A DNA stretch of 64,000 bases from Micromonospora_G sp044458865. Its GTDB lineage: Bacteria; Actinomycetota; Actinomycetes; Mycobacteriales; Micromonosporaceae. Each line of letters begins with the position of its first letter. Position 1 is the first letter of the stretch. The notes under the pieces were generated by a model. The model ran no database searches, had not been told where the DNA came from, and worked only from the letters and a program-made list of their open reading frames with translations. The stretch spans positions 62,001-126,000 of the forward strand of contig NZ_JBITIH010000008.1 in assembly GCF_044458865.1 (NCBI RefSeq), written 5' to 3'. This document shows, piece by piece, positions 36,614 through 45,440 of this stretch. The position numbers were made by a program, and so were the translations under genes.

Positions 36614-37720
36614 TTACGGCGTGCCCGCCGCGCCCTCGGTCAGCTCGGTGTCCCGCAGCAGACGCCAGAGGCCGGCGCCGTCGGGTGCGTAGAGCCAGGG
36701 CTGACCTGCCAGGCCGGAGGCGCGTGGGTCGCCGTTGTGGTGTCCGGGCAGTCCACCGGCGAGCACCGACTGGGTCGGGGAGAGCCGGCGGATCGCCACG
36801 GCGGCCACGTTCTCGGGGTGGGCGGCGGCGAACTCGGCGTAGATCTCCTGGTCGTGCTGGCCGTCGTCACCGACCAGCAGCCAGCGGACCTTCGGGAACT
36901 CACGGGCCAACTGGGCGAGCGTGGCCCGCTTGTGCTCCCGGCCGCTGCGGAACCAACGGTCGACGGTCGGCCCCCACTGGGTCAGCAGCAGCGGGCCGGC
37001 CGGGTAGAGGTGCCGCGAGAGGAACCGGGTGAGGGTCGGTGCCACGTTCCAGGCGCCGGTGGAGAGGTAGAAGACCGGGGCGCCGGGGTGCGCGGTCACC
37101 AGCCGCTCGTAGAGCACCGCCATGCCGGGTACGGCCATCCGGGCGTGCTCGTCGAGGACGAAGGTGTTCCAGGCGGCGAGCATGGGCCGGGGCAGGGCGG
37201 TGACCATGACCGTGTCGTCGATGTCGGAGAGGATGCCGAACCGGGCTTCCGGGTCGACAACGCGCACCGGGGCCTCAACCGGTTCCGCCCCGGGGCTGGT
37301 CATCCGGGCCGTGCCCCAGCCGGGCGGCAGGTCGGCCTCGATGACGGCGTCGATGAATCCGCTCCGGTCGGTACGCGCCTCGTGCCGGCCGCCGCCAGCC
37401 TCGATGAGCACCGGGGCGTCCTTCACCGGCAGGGTGACGAAACTGCGCCAGCCGCGTACCTTTTCCGCCCGTCGGGTCTCACGCGGATCGACCCGGGTGA
37501 GCAGCATGCGTCCCATCACCCGGACCCAACCTGGACCTCCGTAGCCGGCGTAGGCGACGATGGTGGGCGGCCAGCCCCGCTGCCGGAGTCGGCGTGCGAC
37601 GACCTCGTGAATGGCGTCCTCGACCCGGGCCGCACGGTGCGGGCGGCGGGCTACAGCCGACGTTCGGGCGGGTACGAGCGACACCCTGACACCCTGCCAC
37701 AGACCGCTCCCGGCGGCCAC
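36614..37720 (-). CDS. App1-like phosphatase-domain protein (DUF2183)
   Basis: A 368-residue protein whose C-terminal half matches the App1/DUF2183 catalytic domain. The haloacid-dehalogenase-type motif SDIDDTVMVTALP is near residue 165, with FYLSTGAWN and LVGDDGQHDQEIYAEFA as later motifs. App1 in yeast is a phosphatidate phosphatase; the bacterial substrate is unproven. The N-terminal half is a beta-rich region typical of the bacterial members. GTG at 37720 gives the longest product; a GTG about ten codons further in is also possible. It is divergent from the GT-C-like membrane protein gene. Confidence 0.82.
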   Translation of the reverse strand: MAAGSGLWQGVRVSLVPARTSAVARRPHRAARVEDAIHEVVARRLRQRGWPPTIVAYAGYGGPGWVRVMGRMLLTRVDPRETRRAEKVRGWRSFVTLPVKDAPVLIEAGGGRHEARTDRSGFIDAVIEADLPPGWGTARMTSPGAEPVEAPVRVVDPEARFGILSDIDDTVMVTALPRPMLAAWNTFVLDEHARMAVPGMAVLYERLVTAHPGAPVFYLSTGAWNVAPTLTRFLSRHLYPAGPLLLTQWGPTVDRWFRSGREHKRATLAQLAREFPKVRWLLVGDDGQHDQEIYAEFAAAHPENVAAVAIRRLSPTQSVLAGGLPGHHNGDPRASGLAGQPWLYAPDGAGLWRLLRDTELTEGAAGTP

Positions 37721-37840
37721 GGGAGTGCCCGTCCCCGATGATCAAAAATCGTCGTCGCGTGCCCGCTTTGCCAAGATGAACCACTTTCGCCTGTTTAGTC
37801 GTGCGACACTGCCTGCGGGACGACGACGGGGGCGTTGGTC

Positions 37841-39526
37841 GTGTCAGTGGCAGCGGAGCAGACCGGTCGGCGGCGCCGACGGCTCGATCCACCGGGCCTG
37901 GTGGCGCTCGTACTCGGACTGGTCGGGATCGGCTACCGGCTGGTCCTGCTCCTGCTCACCGTCCCCGGCTCGAACAGTGACGAGGCCACCTTCGGGCTCG
38001 CGGCGGCACATATCGCCACCGGCCAGGAATGGCCGATCTTCCTCTACGGCCAGCACTACATGGGCGTCGTGGAGTCGTACCTCGCCGCGCCACTCTTCGC
38101 CGCCTTCGAGCCGAACTGGGTACTGCTCCGCCTCCCCCTGCTCCTGCTCTACGCCGCCTTCGTCTACCTGATGTACCGACTCACCCGCCGGCTCTACTCG
38201 CCGTGGCTGGCCACCCTGGTCGTCGGGTTCCTCGCGCTCGGCTCCGAACGGGTCGTACGGGACCAGATGACCGCGGTCGGCGGACGCCCCGAGGTCAAAC
38301 CGGCGGTCGCCCTGCTCCTGCTCATCGCGCTGGCCCTCGGCGAGCACCGGATCAGCCGCCGCCGCTGGCTCAGCTTCGGCGCGTTCGGGCTCCTCACCGG
38401 GCTCTGCGTCTGGGACGACTGGCTGATCCTGCCGTACCTGGCGGTGGCCGCGATCGTGCTGCTGGTCGGTTGCGCCCGGGAAGTGTTCGGCTGGCCGGGA
38501 CTGCTGCTGATCGGCGGCTTCGTCCTCGGCGTACTGCCGCTGATCGTGGACAACCTCACCGCGCCGCCGGGGCAGGACTCACTCTCCGTACTGTCCCAGG
38601 TCAGTGCGGGCGAGGGCGGGCAGACCTCGGCCGTCGACCAACTGCACGGCAGTGTGCTGGTCGGCATCCCGCTCGCCACCGGGATCTGCCTGTCGACGTA
38701 CTGCACCGGCTGGCAGATGGCCTGGGGAGCGCTCTACCCCGTACTCCTGTTGACCGCAGCGGTGCTGGCGGTGGCGGGCCTGCGCCGCCCCGCTCCGGGC
38801 CAGCACGGCGCACGGTCGTCGCCGGTCGGCCGCCGGATGCGGTACGTGGCCCAACTCGCCCTGCTCGCCGGTGCCGCGCTGACCCTGGCCGGGTACGCCC
38901 GCAGTTCGCTCGCCGCCAGCGCCCCCCTGGCCAGCGCCCGCTACCTGTCGATCCTCCAGATCTCCCTGCCCGCCGTCCTCTGGCCCCTCTGGCTAGCCGC
39001 CCGCCAGGTGGTAAGGAAGGGCCCCTTGTTATCGGATTCCGTTGTACAAGGGGCCCTTCCTCACCGCAGGGGGGTGGTGGTGCGGGCCGGTGGGGTGGTG
39101 GCGGGTGGGGTGATCACCGCGCTGCTGGCGACGATGGTCTACACCACGGTCGACCTGATCACCGAGGTGCCGACCATCCGGGCCGAGGAGCGACAGTCCC
39201 AGCAACTCGCCACCGTGCTCCGCCAGGCGGGAATCAGGCACGTCTACGCCGACTACTGGACCTGCAACCGGCTGATCTTCAACAGCCGGGAACGGGTGCT
39301 CTGTGCCGTACTCGGCGACAGCCTCCGCCCCGGCCAGGACCGCTACCCTGCCTATCCCCGGCAGGTGAACGCGGCCGACCGGCCCGCGTTTGTCTTCACC
39401 CTGCACGAACCGGCGAACCTGGCCTTCCGGAACCTGCTGCGGGACCGGGGCGTCACCGCACGCACGATCGAGTTCGGCGAGTACCGGATCTACCAGCCCT
39501 CGGCCACCCTACGACCGCTGCCGTGA
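37841..39526 (+). CDS. GT-C-type membrane glycosyltransferase-like protein, with repeat element inside frame
   Basis: A 561-residue membrane protein with about ten to twelve hydrophobic segments. An acidic pair in the first external loop (GSNSDEATFGLAAAHI, near residue 46) is where GT39/GT83-type enzymes carry their catalytic Asp, so a polyprenyl-phosphate-sugar glycosyltransferase is plausible. A soluble C-terminal domain (about 130 residues) follows the last membrane segment. Between two membrane segments the frame runs through a copy of the palindromic repeat (39010-39065), translated as RKGPLLSDSVVQGALP. Start uncertain: TTG 37835, GTG 37841 or GTG 37847; the second has GGGGGC eight bases upstream. 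Confidence 0.72.
   Translation: MSVAAEQTGRRRRRLDPPGLVALVLGLVGIGYRLVLLLLTVPGSNSDEATFGLAAAHIATGQEWPIFLYGQHYMGVVESYLAAPLFAAFEPNWVLLRLPLLLLYAAFVYLMYRLTRRLYSPWLATLVVGFLALGSERVVRDQMTAVGGRPEVKPAVALLLLIALALGEHRISRRRWLSFGAFGLLTGLCVWDDWLILPYLAVAAIVLLVGCAREVFGWPGLLLIGGFVLGVLPLIVDNLTAPPGQDSLSVLSQVSAGEGGQTSAVDQLHGSVLVGIPLATGICLSTYCTGWQMAWGALYPVLLLTAAVLAVAGLRRPAPGQHGARSSPVGRRMRYVAQLALLAGAALTLAGYARSSLAASAPLASARYLSILQISLPAVLWPLWLAARQVVRKGPLLSDSVVQGALPHRRGVVVRAGGVVAGGVITALLATMVYTTVDLITEVPTIRAEERQSQQLATVLRQAGIRHVYADYWTCNRLIFNSRERVLCAVLGDSLRPGQDRYPAYPRQVNAADRPAFVFTLHEPANLAFRNLLRDRGVTARTIEFGEYRIYQPSATLRPLP
39010..39065. repeat. GGAAGGGGCCC palindromic repeat, copy 2, inside a coding sequence
   Basis: Arms AGGAAGGGCCCCTTGT (39014-39029) and ACAAGGGGCCCTTCCT (39046-39061) are perfect, extended by GGT/ACC with one mismatch. 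The 16-base loop, read on the minus strand, matches the loop of copy 3 except for two bases (ACAACGGAA then CGATA). The element stays in frame within the membrane protein gene. Confidence 0.85.
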
Positions 39527-39563
39527 CCACGCAGAGCGGGCGCGGCCCGGCAGCGACCGCCGA

Positions 39564-40196
39564 TCAGCCGTAGAGTCGCTCGGCGTACGTCGGGCCGTAG
39601 TAACGCTCCAACTCCTCGATCGATTCGTTGGGCTGTTCGAGTGCCTGGGCGATCCGGGCCCGGGAGGGCACCGTCTCCGGCTGCCAGTTCTCCGGCTTCC
39701 AGAGGTCGGATCGGAGGAACGCCTTCGAGCAGTGGTAGAAGATCTCGTCGATCTCCACCACCAGGGCCAGGGTCGGCACTCGTCCCTTGACCGCGAGCCG
39801 GGGGAAGAACGGGGCGTCGCGGACCAACCGGGCCCGCCCGTTGATCCGCAGCGTGTCGCCCCGGCCGGGAATCAGGTAGACCAGACCGACGTGCGGGTTG
39901 TCGAGCACGTTGTGGAAGCCGTCGGCGCGCCGGTTGCCCAGCCGGTCCGGGATCACGATCGTCCGGTCGTCCAGGACCAGGGTGAAGCCGGCCGGGTCGC
40001 CCTTGGGCGAGACATCGCAACTGCCGTCCGCACCGGCGGTCGCCATCAGACAGAACGGAGACGCGGCGAGCCACTGCCGGTCGTAGTCGTGCAGAAAGCC
40101 GCGGGCCTTCTCCGCCACCCGTCGCAGCGGCTCGCCGAGCAGCTCGCGCAGCTCGTCGTGTGAGGTCACCTCGACCAGTCCATTGTCGTCCGTCAT
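39564..40196 (-). CDS. PPOX-type FMN flavoprotein (pyridoxamine-phosphate-oxidase-like family)
   Basis: A 210-residue protein of the split-barrel flavoprotein superfamily. Motifs include RQWLAASPFCLMATAGADG, CDVSPKGDPAGF, ILDD-type DDRTIVIPDRLGNRR, NPHVGLVYLIPGRGDTLRI and FYHCSKAFLRSDLW. These fit the PPOX group sometimes named after MSMEG_1061. Such proteins bind FMN or F420; their substrates are mostly unknown. It is not a housekeeping PdxH. The ATG is preceded by GGGGAGG. It is convergent with the GT-C-like gene. Confidence 0.85.
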   Translation of the reverse strand: MTDDNGLVEVTSHDELRELLGEPLRRVAEKARGFLHDYDRQWLAASPFCLMATAGADGSCDVSPKGDPAGFTLVLDDRTIVIPDRLGNRRADGFHNVLDNPHVGLVYLIPGRGDTLRINGRARLVRDAPFFPRLAVKGRVPTLALVVEIDEIFYHCSKAFLRSDLWKPENWQPETVPSRARIAQALEQPNESIEELERYYGPTYAERLYG

Positions 40197-40341
40197 CGGT
40201 CCTCCCCGTCCGGCCGGCCCGTCGTCCCGGCCACGCCATCGCCGTCGTCCGGCGAGCCCAGCACCGTCGTCGCGCCCGGCCTCGTCGCCGTGGTCGCACC
40301 CGGCCTGTCGGATCCACCCTAGCCAGGGGCGCCAGACGGGG

Positions 40342-41913
40342 TCACCCCGTTACCGGCCGATCGACGTACGTCGGGCCGTCGACACCGAGTACCCCGTCGA
40401 GGCGGCGGACGATGCCGAGCGGGTTGCCGTCGCGCAGTGCCGGCGGCAGGAACTCCTGAGGAACCCCCTGGTAGGCGACGGGACGGAGGAACCGCCGGGC
40501 GGCGGTCTGACCGACCGAGGTGTGCAGCGAGCCGGTCGTCGCCGGCCACGGGCCGCCATGCTGCATGGCCCAGGTGACGGCCACCCCGGTCGGCCAACCG
40601 TTCCAGATCACCCGTCCGGCCCGGGCCACGCAGAGGTCGATCAACTGGGCGGCGAACCCCTCGTCGCTGGGGACGTCGGCGTGCACGCTCGCGGTCAACG
40701 TGCCGGGCAGGATCGACAGGGCCGCGACCAACTCCGCCTGGTCGGCGTACTCCACCACCAGCGCCGCCGGGCCGAAGCATTCCGCCAGCAACTCCCCGGG
40801 CCGGGCCAGCAGATCGGGTACGGAGACCGCGAACAGCCGCGCCGGCACCCGGTAGCCGGCCTGCTCCCGCTCCGGCTGCTCCACGGGCGTGAGTGTCCGT
40901 ACGCCCGCAACCTCCGCCAGGGCGGCGGAGATCTCCGTGTAGCCGTCCCGGATCCGGGCGTTGAGCAGCGGTCCGACCGGCACGGCCCGGACCGCGTCGA
41001 CCAGTGCCGGGGTCAGTCCGTGTCCCACCGGCAGGAAGAGCAGCCCGGGTTTGGTGCAGAACTGGCCGGCTCCCAGGGTGAAGGAGGCGACGAAACCGGC
41101 GGCGATCTCGGCCCCCCGGGAGGTGATCGCGGCCGACGTCACCACGGTCGGGTTCAGCGAGCCGAGTTCGCCGTAGAACGGAATCGGGTCGGGTCGGGTG
41201 TTCGCGAGGTCGAGCAGGGCTTTGCCGCCGGCCTCCGATCCGGTGAAACCGACCGCCTTGATCGCCGGGTGGGTGACCAGTGCCCGGCCGGCCTCCGTGC
41301 CGTACAGCACCGCGAACGACCCGTCCGGCGCACCGGCACCGGCCAGCGCCGCGCCCACGATCTCGGCTGTCCGTACGGAGAGCCCCGGGTGTCCCGGATG
41401 GGCCTTGACCACGACCGGGCAGCCGGCGGCGAGTGCGCTCGCGGTGTCACCCCCGGCGACGGAGAACGCGAACGGGAAGTTGCTGGCGGCGAAGACCGCC
41501 ACCGGTCCGAGGGGCACCAGCATCCGCCGCAGGTCCGGTCGGGGTGCCGGCAGCGCCGCCGGGTCGGCCGGGTCGACCACCGCCTCGAACAGCCCGCCCT
41601 CCTCGACCGCGTCGGCGAAGAACTCCAACTGGACCCGGGTCCGGGTCAGTTCGCCGCCGAGCCGCACCGGGCCGAGGCCGGTCTCCCGGCCGGCGAGCGC
41701 CACCAGTTCGTCGCGGGCCTGCTCCAGCGCGGCACCGACGGCGCGCAGCAGTCCGGCCCGCTCGGTCAGGGGCAGTGCCGCGAGCCGGCCGGCGGCCTCG
41801 GCCGCCGCCCACCCGATCCGGCGTACGCGCTCGGCCGGGGTGTGCGCCACCGCCGCCCCGACCGGTTCCCCGGTCTGCGGGTCCATGCCCTGGTCACAAC
41901 CGGTCAACTCCAC
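40342..41913 (-). CDS. Aldehyde dehydrogenase, 2-oxoglutarate-semialdehyde-dehydrogenase-like
   Basis: A 523-residue NAD(P)+-dependent aldehyde dehydrogenase. It has the cofactor region FAASNFPFAFSVAGGDT, KAHPGHPGLS and GFTGSEAGGKALLD. The general base Glu is in ELGSLNPTVV near residue 249, and the catalytic Cys is in GAGQFCTKPG near residue 286. The FAASNFPFAFS-type sequence is typical of the NADP+-dependent subgroup that includes 2-oxoglutarate semialdehyde dehydrogenase, the last step of hydroxyproline and some sugar-acid pathways. The hydroxyproline operon is 3.7 kb away on the same strand, so that role is likely but inferred. The GTG is preceded by GGGGAGAGG. Confidence 0.85.
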   Translation of the reverse strand: MELTGCDQGMDPQTGEPVGAAVAHTPAERVRRIGWAAAEAAGRLAALPLTERAGLLRAVGAALEQARDELVALAGRETGLGPVRLGGELTRTRVQLEFFADAVEEGGLFEAVVDPADPAALPAPRPDLRRMLVPLGPVAVFAASNFPFAFSVAGGDTASALAAGCPVVVKAHPGHPGLSVRTAEIVGAALAGAGAPDGSFAVLYGTEAGRALVTHPAIKAVGFTGSEAGGKALLDLANTRPDPIPFYGELGSLNPTVVTSAAITSRGAEIAAGFVASFTLGAGQFCTKPGLLFLPVGHGLTPALVDAVRAVPVGPLLNARIRDGYTEISAALAEVAGVRTLTPVEQPEREQAGYRVPARLFAVSVPDLLARPGELLAECFGPAALVVEYADQAELVAALSILPGTLTASVHADVPSDEGFAAQLIDLCVARAGRVIWNGWPTGVAVTWAMQHGGPWPATTGSLHTSVGQTAARRFLRPVAYQGVPQEFLPPALRDGNPLGIVRRLDGVLGVDGPTYVDRPVTG

Positions 41914-41930
41914 CGCGATCCTCTCCCCTA

Positions 41931-41994
41931 CGACAACGATCCCGTCGGCCGGCGCGTCCGCGCCAGCGACAACGCATCCGTCGGCCGGCGCGTC
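41931..41994. repeat. 28-bp direct repeat, two copies
   Basis: CGACAACGATCCCGTCGG plus ten bases at 41931-41958 recurs with a few differences at 41967-41994, 36 bp apart, each ending GGCCGGCGCGTC. It occupies the leader region of the aldehyde dehydrogenase gene. Could be regulatory or simple duplication. Confidence 0.6.
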
Positions 41995-42025
41995 GTGGCC
42001 GACCGGGACACCCGTACCGGCGGAG

Positions 42026-42682
42026 TCAGCCGGCGATCACCAACTCGCGGAGCCGGGCGTCGAGCGCCGCCGCGTCGATCCCACCCGGCCAGCCACGGAG
42101 CAGGGCACCGCCCTTGGCCACGATGGCGACGGCGGGTGGTTCCCGCACGGCGTACGACTGCCAGATCGTCTGGTCGCGGTCGAAGACCACCGGGAACTCG
42201 ACCCGGTGGTCCCGCAGGTACGCGTCCAGGTCGGCGGGTTCGTCCTCGCTCGCCACACCGACGAAGACCACCTGGTCCCGGTAGCTGCGGGCGAGGTCAC
42301 TGAGCGCGTCCTGTCGATCGGCGCAGATGGTGCACCAGGAGCTGAGGAAGAGCAGCACCACCGGGCGGTCGGCCCAGAGGGTGGCGGCGGTGAGCGGGGT
42401 GCCGTCGGTCAGGGCGCCGGTGAAGGCGGGCGCGCCGGGTGAGTCCGTCGGGGCGGGCCGCAGTGCCAGCGCACTCGGCACCGGACCGGGCAGGGTGGCA
42501 GCACCACCGGCCGAGACCGGGGCGGGGGGCTTCTCGGCGGACTCGGGCGCGCCCGCCGAGCAGGCGCCGAGCGCCATCGCCACCGCGACCAGCACCGCCG
42601 CGAGCCGGGGTGCCGGCGAGGTGGCCGGTGAGTGCGGGGCAGCGCCCGGACGCCAGGCGCGCGAGGAATCGGGGCGCCTCAC
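42026..42682 (-). CDS. Thioredoxin-like (TlpA/redoxin) lipoprotein
   Basis: A 218-residue lipoprotein. The hydrophobic signal ends ALGACSAG (lipidated Cys near residue 41), a Pro/Ala-rich linker follows, then a thioredoxin-like fold with redox-active WCTIC in LFLSSWCTICADRQD. A later VFVGVASEDEP strand and a VREPPAVAIV cis-Pro region fit the TlpA/AhpC-TSA family. It probably acts on exported thiols or haem-maturation substrates at the membrane. The GTG start overlaps the stop of the preceding lipoprotein gene by four bases, so the two are co-expressed. A longer open frame upstream is rejected. Confidence 0.82.
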   Translation of the reverse strand: MRRPDSSRAWRPGAAPHSPATSPAPRLAAVLVAVAMALGACSAGAPESAEKPPAPVSAGGAATLPGPVPSALALRPAPTDSPGAPAFTGALTDGTPLTAATLWADRPVVLLFLSSWCTICADRQDALSDLARSYRDQVVFVGVASEDEPADLDAYLRDHRVEFPVVFDRDQTIWQSYAVREPPAVAIVAKGGALLRGWPGGIDAAALDARLRELVIAG

Positions 42683-43137
42683 GACGGCACCACGGCGACC
42701 AGCGCCGGACCCTCGTCGTTGTTGGCGGTAAGGTCGATCGGGGCGCGGTCGTCGACCACCAGCCGGTAGCGGTCCCGTGGGGGCACCGAGACCGGGATGG
42801 CGAACTCGCAGTAGGTGGGGATACGCGCCACTTCGAGATCCTCCTGGAAGGTACGCACCGAGGTGCCGGGAGGCAGTGCGCCGTCGGTCAGCGTCTTGCC
42901 GTCGCCGTCGAGGATCCGGTACGCGGCTCGATTGTGGATGAACAGGTACGGGCCGGTGCCAGCGCAGTCGACACCCTCCTCCCGAATGTTGATGTCGCGT
43001 ACCAGCACCCGGACCGTCATCGGCGACGTCGCCTCGGGCTCGTCCGCGCACCCGGTCAGGCCGACACCGGCGAGCAGGGCGCCGAGCAGCGGTGCCAGGA
43101 CCGCCCGGCGGGCGTACCCGTTGGTCGGTCGGCGCAT
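42679..43137 (-). CDS. Small lipoprotein of unknown function
   Basis: A 152-residue protein. It has a basic start MRRPTNGYARRAV, a hydrophobic stretch and lipobox GLTGC (Cys near residue 30). The mature part is all-beta in character (MTVRVLVRDINIREEG, FIHNRAAYRILDGDG, YRLVVDDRAPIDL). It contains a Cys pair (VDCAGTG and TYCEFAI), possibly a disulphide, which fits its thioredoxin-like partner. The ATG at 43137 has GAGGAG seven bases upstream. Not recognised as a named family; DUF2771-like proteins have similar layout. Confidence 0.7.
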   Translation of the reverse strand: MRRPTNGYARRAVLAPLLGALLAGVGLTGCADEPEATSPMTVRVLVRDINIREEGVDCAGTGPYLFIHNRAAYRILDGDGKTLTDGALPPGTSVRTFQEDLEVARIPTYCEFAIPVSVPPRDRYRLVVDDRAPIDLTANNDEGPALVAVVPS

Positions 43138-43225
43138 CGTCAACTCCTCGTGGTCCATGTCCTTCCGGCGGCGCAAGGCCGGCGCCGGAGAGACGGCGGC
43201 GGTGCCCGGTCGGGAAACGACCGGG

Positions 43226-43279
43226 CCGGACAGGTCGTCGGGTCGGGATCGGCGAACCCCGACCCGACGACCTGTCCGG
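43226..43279. terminator. Strong hairpin terminator after M6 protease gene
   Basis: Perfect 22-bp arms at 43226-43247 and 43258-43279 (beginning CCGGACAGGTCGTCGGG) with a 10-base loop, 34 bp beyond the protease stop on the minus strand. Confidence 0.75.
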
Positions 43280-43312
43280 TGATCAGCTCCGGTGATCAGT
43301 CTCGACGATCGG

Positions 43313-45358
43313 TCAGGACTTCTCGACCCGGCACTGCTTGGTGACGGTCTTGCTCGGGTCACTCACCGACGTGGCGGTCAGCTTGACGAACCCGGTCGCG
43401 GCGGCGTCGCTGGTGGCGGCAACCGAGACCTTGACCGTGGTGGACTTGCCGAACTGCGCGGTGGCGAGTGCGTTCGGCAGGTCGGACCGCCAGCCCTTAC
43501 CAGCGACCTCGGTGGAGAGCCGGTAGACATCGGACTTGAGGTACGCGCTCGCGTCCTCAGGGTGCTGCTGACCGCCGGCCGAGTAGCTACCGGTGTTGGT
43601 CAGGTCGAACGAGCAGGTGACGCCCTTCTTGGTCGGCGCACCGGCGCTGGTCACCTCGCCCTTGCCGAGGTTGACACCGTGGGCACTGGGCCCACCGGTC
43701 CCGTCCAGCGACTGGATCGCAACCGTGTAGGACAGGATGCCGTCGGCGTTGCGCTTGATGTCGAGCACGAAGAAACGCAGCCGGTTGGCCTCGTCGACGT
43801 ACTCGTACTCGCTGCCGGAGTTGGTGCCGGCGTGGAACAGCGCGTCCGAGAGCTGCCGGTAGTCACCCATGGTGATCTTCTGCGGGGTGCCGTTCGGCTG
43901 GTAGAAGTCGATCATGTCGATGTCCTGCGGGTTGGCATCGACGACCCACTGGAACGGTGCGCTGTCCGCGTTCTTGGTCTTGCTGATCAGCACGCCGCTG
44001 TCCGGGGTGAACGAGTCCGCACCCATCCGGTCCACGACCTCGACGGTGTAGTTGTTGAAGTTGCCACCGTCGCAGAGCGAGTCGGTGTTGGTGTTGCAGG
44101 TCGGCTGGAGATCCTTGTTCAGCGCGATGTTGACGCCGGTCAGACCCTTCGGGCCGGCGTCGACGGCACGCGCCTTGATCTCGGCGACCACCAGGCCCGA
44201 GGAGGAGAGCGCCTCACGGGAGAGCCGCAGCGCGTGCTCCTCACCGAGCAGCCCGATCTTCAGCTTGTCCCGCACCGTGTGCAGCGAACCCATCGAGCCA
44301 CCGTTCACCGGCGGGATCTGCCAACGGGTGTGCGGACCACCCGGGCCGTTGAACGACCCGCGCGACATCATGCTCCAGATACCGGTGTACGCCCGGCGCA
44401 GCGGAGTGCCGTACGGGTTGTTGTAGTTGTCGCCGATGCTGAGCAGGTGCGTCAGCTCGTGCGCGTACACGCCCATGCCCGAGCTTTCCGCCTGGGTGGA
44501 GGAGCCGCCACCGGCGTTCGGCCAGATGGTCGCCGCCGACTTCCAGGAGGTCCACTCGACGTACCGGGTCCGCGCGTAGTTCGGCATCGCCGGGTCCGGC
44601 GGCCCCCACGCGTCCGGCACGTCCTCCTTGTTCTGGAACATCATCTGGCCGAACTCCTGCCAGGTCGACGACTCGTCCTGACCGGCGCCGAGGATGAAGA
44701 CCAGTTCGAAGGAGTCCGCGACCGCGTCACCGACGGCCGCGCGCCAGGCGCCCAACCCGTCGGTACGGATGTTCCGGTTGCAGGTCTCGCCACCGGGGCA
44801 CATGCCCGGGTTCATGTCGTTGGTGATGCCGTACTGGTACGACTTCGCCGGCATCTGGTACGGGCCGAAACCGGACAGGTCCACGCCGTACCGGCCGTTG
44901 GAGTCCTGCATCCAGTACTCGTGCAGGGTGTGGCCCTTGTTCAGGTCGTTCGGCGTGTTCAGGAAGTCCTGGTAGAACTGCGGGACCTGGGCACGCGGGA
45001 TGTTCTGCGCGGTGGCCTGCGGGTTGCCGAAGACCGTCGAACGGGCCCGCTGGGTCACCACGAACGGCTGGTCGACGTAGTCGAGCGTGACCAACGCGAT
45101 CTTGAAGTTCCGGACCGAGCCGCGCACGCTCGGGTCGGCCCAGTTCTTGTTCGGGACGGCCTTGTAGTCGTCCCAGGTCATCGTGTCCGGGTTCTGCCAG
45201 TGCTGCGGGTCCAGCACCTGGAACGGACCGTTGCCACCCTGGGGGTTCGCGGGGGCTGCCGACGCCGGGCCGGTCGCCACGGAGACGACCAGCGCGGACG
45301 CGACCGCAGCGACCATTATGGAGCGCCGTGCCGTTCTCTTCTTGAACTGAAGGTGCAT
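43313..45358 (-). CDS. Secreted M6-family metalloprotease (immune-inhibitor-A-like)
   Basis: A 681-residue secreted zinc protease. It has a signal peptide MHLQFKKRTARRSIMVAAV ending near ASAAP. The zinc motif HELTH lies in YAHELTHLLSIGDNY near residue 300, and the protein ends with a beta-sandwich domain (VTCSFDLTNTGSY). M6 enzymes degrade host or environmental proteins. It stands between strong terminators, so is a single-gene unit. Because it sits just beyond a hydroxyproline-use operon it may liberate Pro/Hyp-rich peptides from collagen-like protein, which is inference. The ATG is preceded by GAAGGG. Confidence 0.87.
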   Translation of the reverse strand: MHLQFKKRTARRSIMVAAVASALVVSVATGPASAAPANPQGGNGPFQVLDPQHWQNPDTMTWDDYKAVPNKNWADPSVRGSVRNFKIALVTLDYVDQPFVVTQRARSTVFGNPQATAQNIPRAQVPQFYQDFLNTPNDLNKGHTLHEYWMQDSNGRYGVDLSGFGPYQMPAKSYQYGITNDMNPGMCPGGETCNRNIRTDGLGAWRAAVGDAVADSFELVFILGAGQDESSTWQEFGQMMFQNKEDVPDAWGPPDPAMPNYARTRYVEWTSWKSAATIWPNAGGGSSTQAESSGMGVYAHELTHLLSIGDNYNNPYGTPLRRAYTGIWSMMSRGSFNGPGGPHTRWQIPPVNGGSMGSLHTVRDKLKIGLLGEEHALRLSREALSSSGLVVAEIKARAVDAGPKGLTGVNIALNKDLQPTCNTNTDSLCDGGNFNNYTVEVVDRMGADSFTPDSGVLISKTKNADSAPFQWVVDANPQDIDMIDFYQPNGTPQKITMGDYRQLSDALFHAGTNSGSEYEYVDEANRLRFFVLDIKRNADGILSYTVAIQSLDGTGGPSAHGVNLGKGEVTSAGAPTKKGVTCSFDLTNTGSYSAGGQQHPEDASAYLKSDVYRLSTEVAGKGWRSDLPNALATAQFGKSTTVKVSVAATSDAAATGFVKLTATSVSDPSKTVTKQCRVEKS

Positions 45359-45440
45359 CTAGTGGCCCTTCGTCGCGGGGATTCGACGCGGGAGGCGCCG
45401 AAGTGGCCGGGCGCCCCCGAAGGGTCCCCGCCGCGCAACG

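Noticed and set aside
36737..37741. Plus-strand open frame antisense to the App1-like gene
   Set aside because: No motif; the minus strand carries the DIDDT phosphatase signature.
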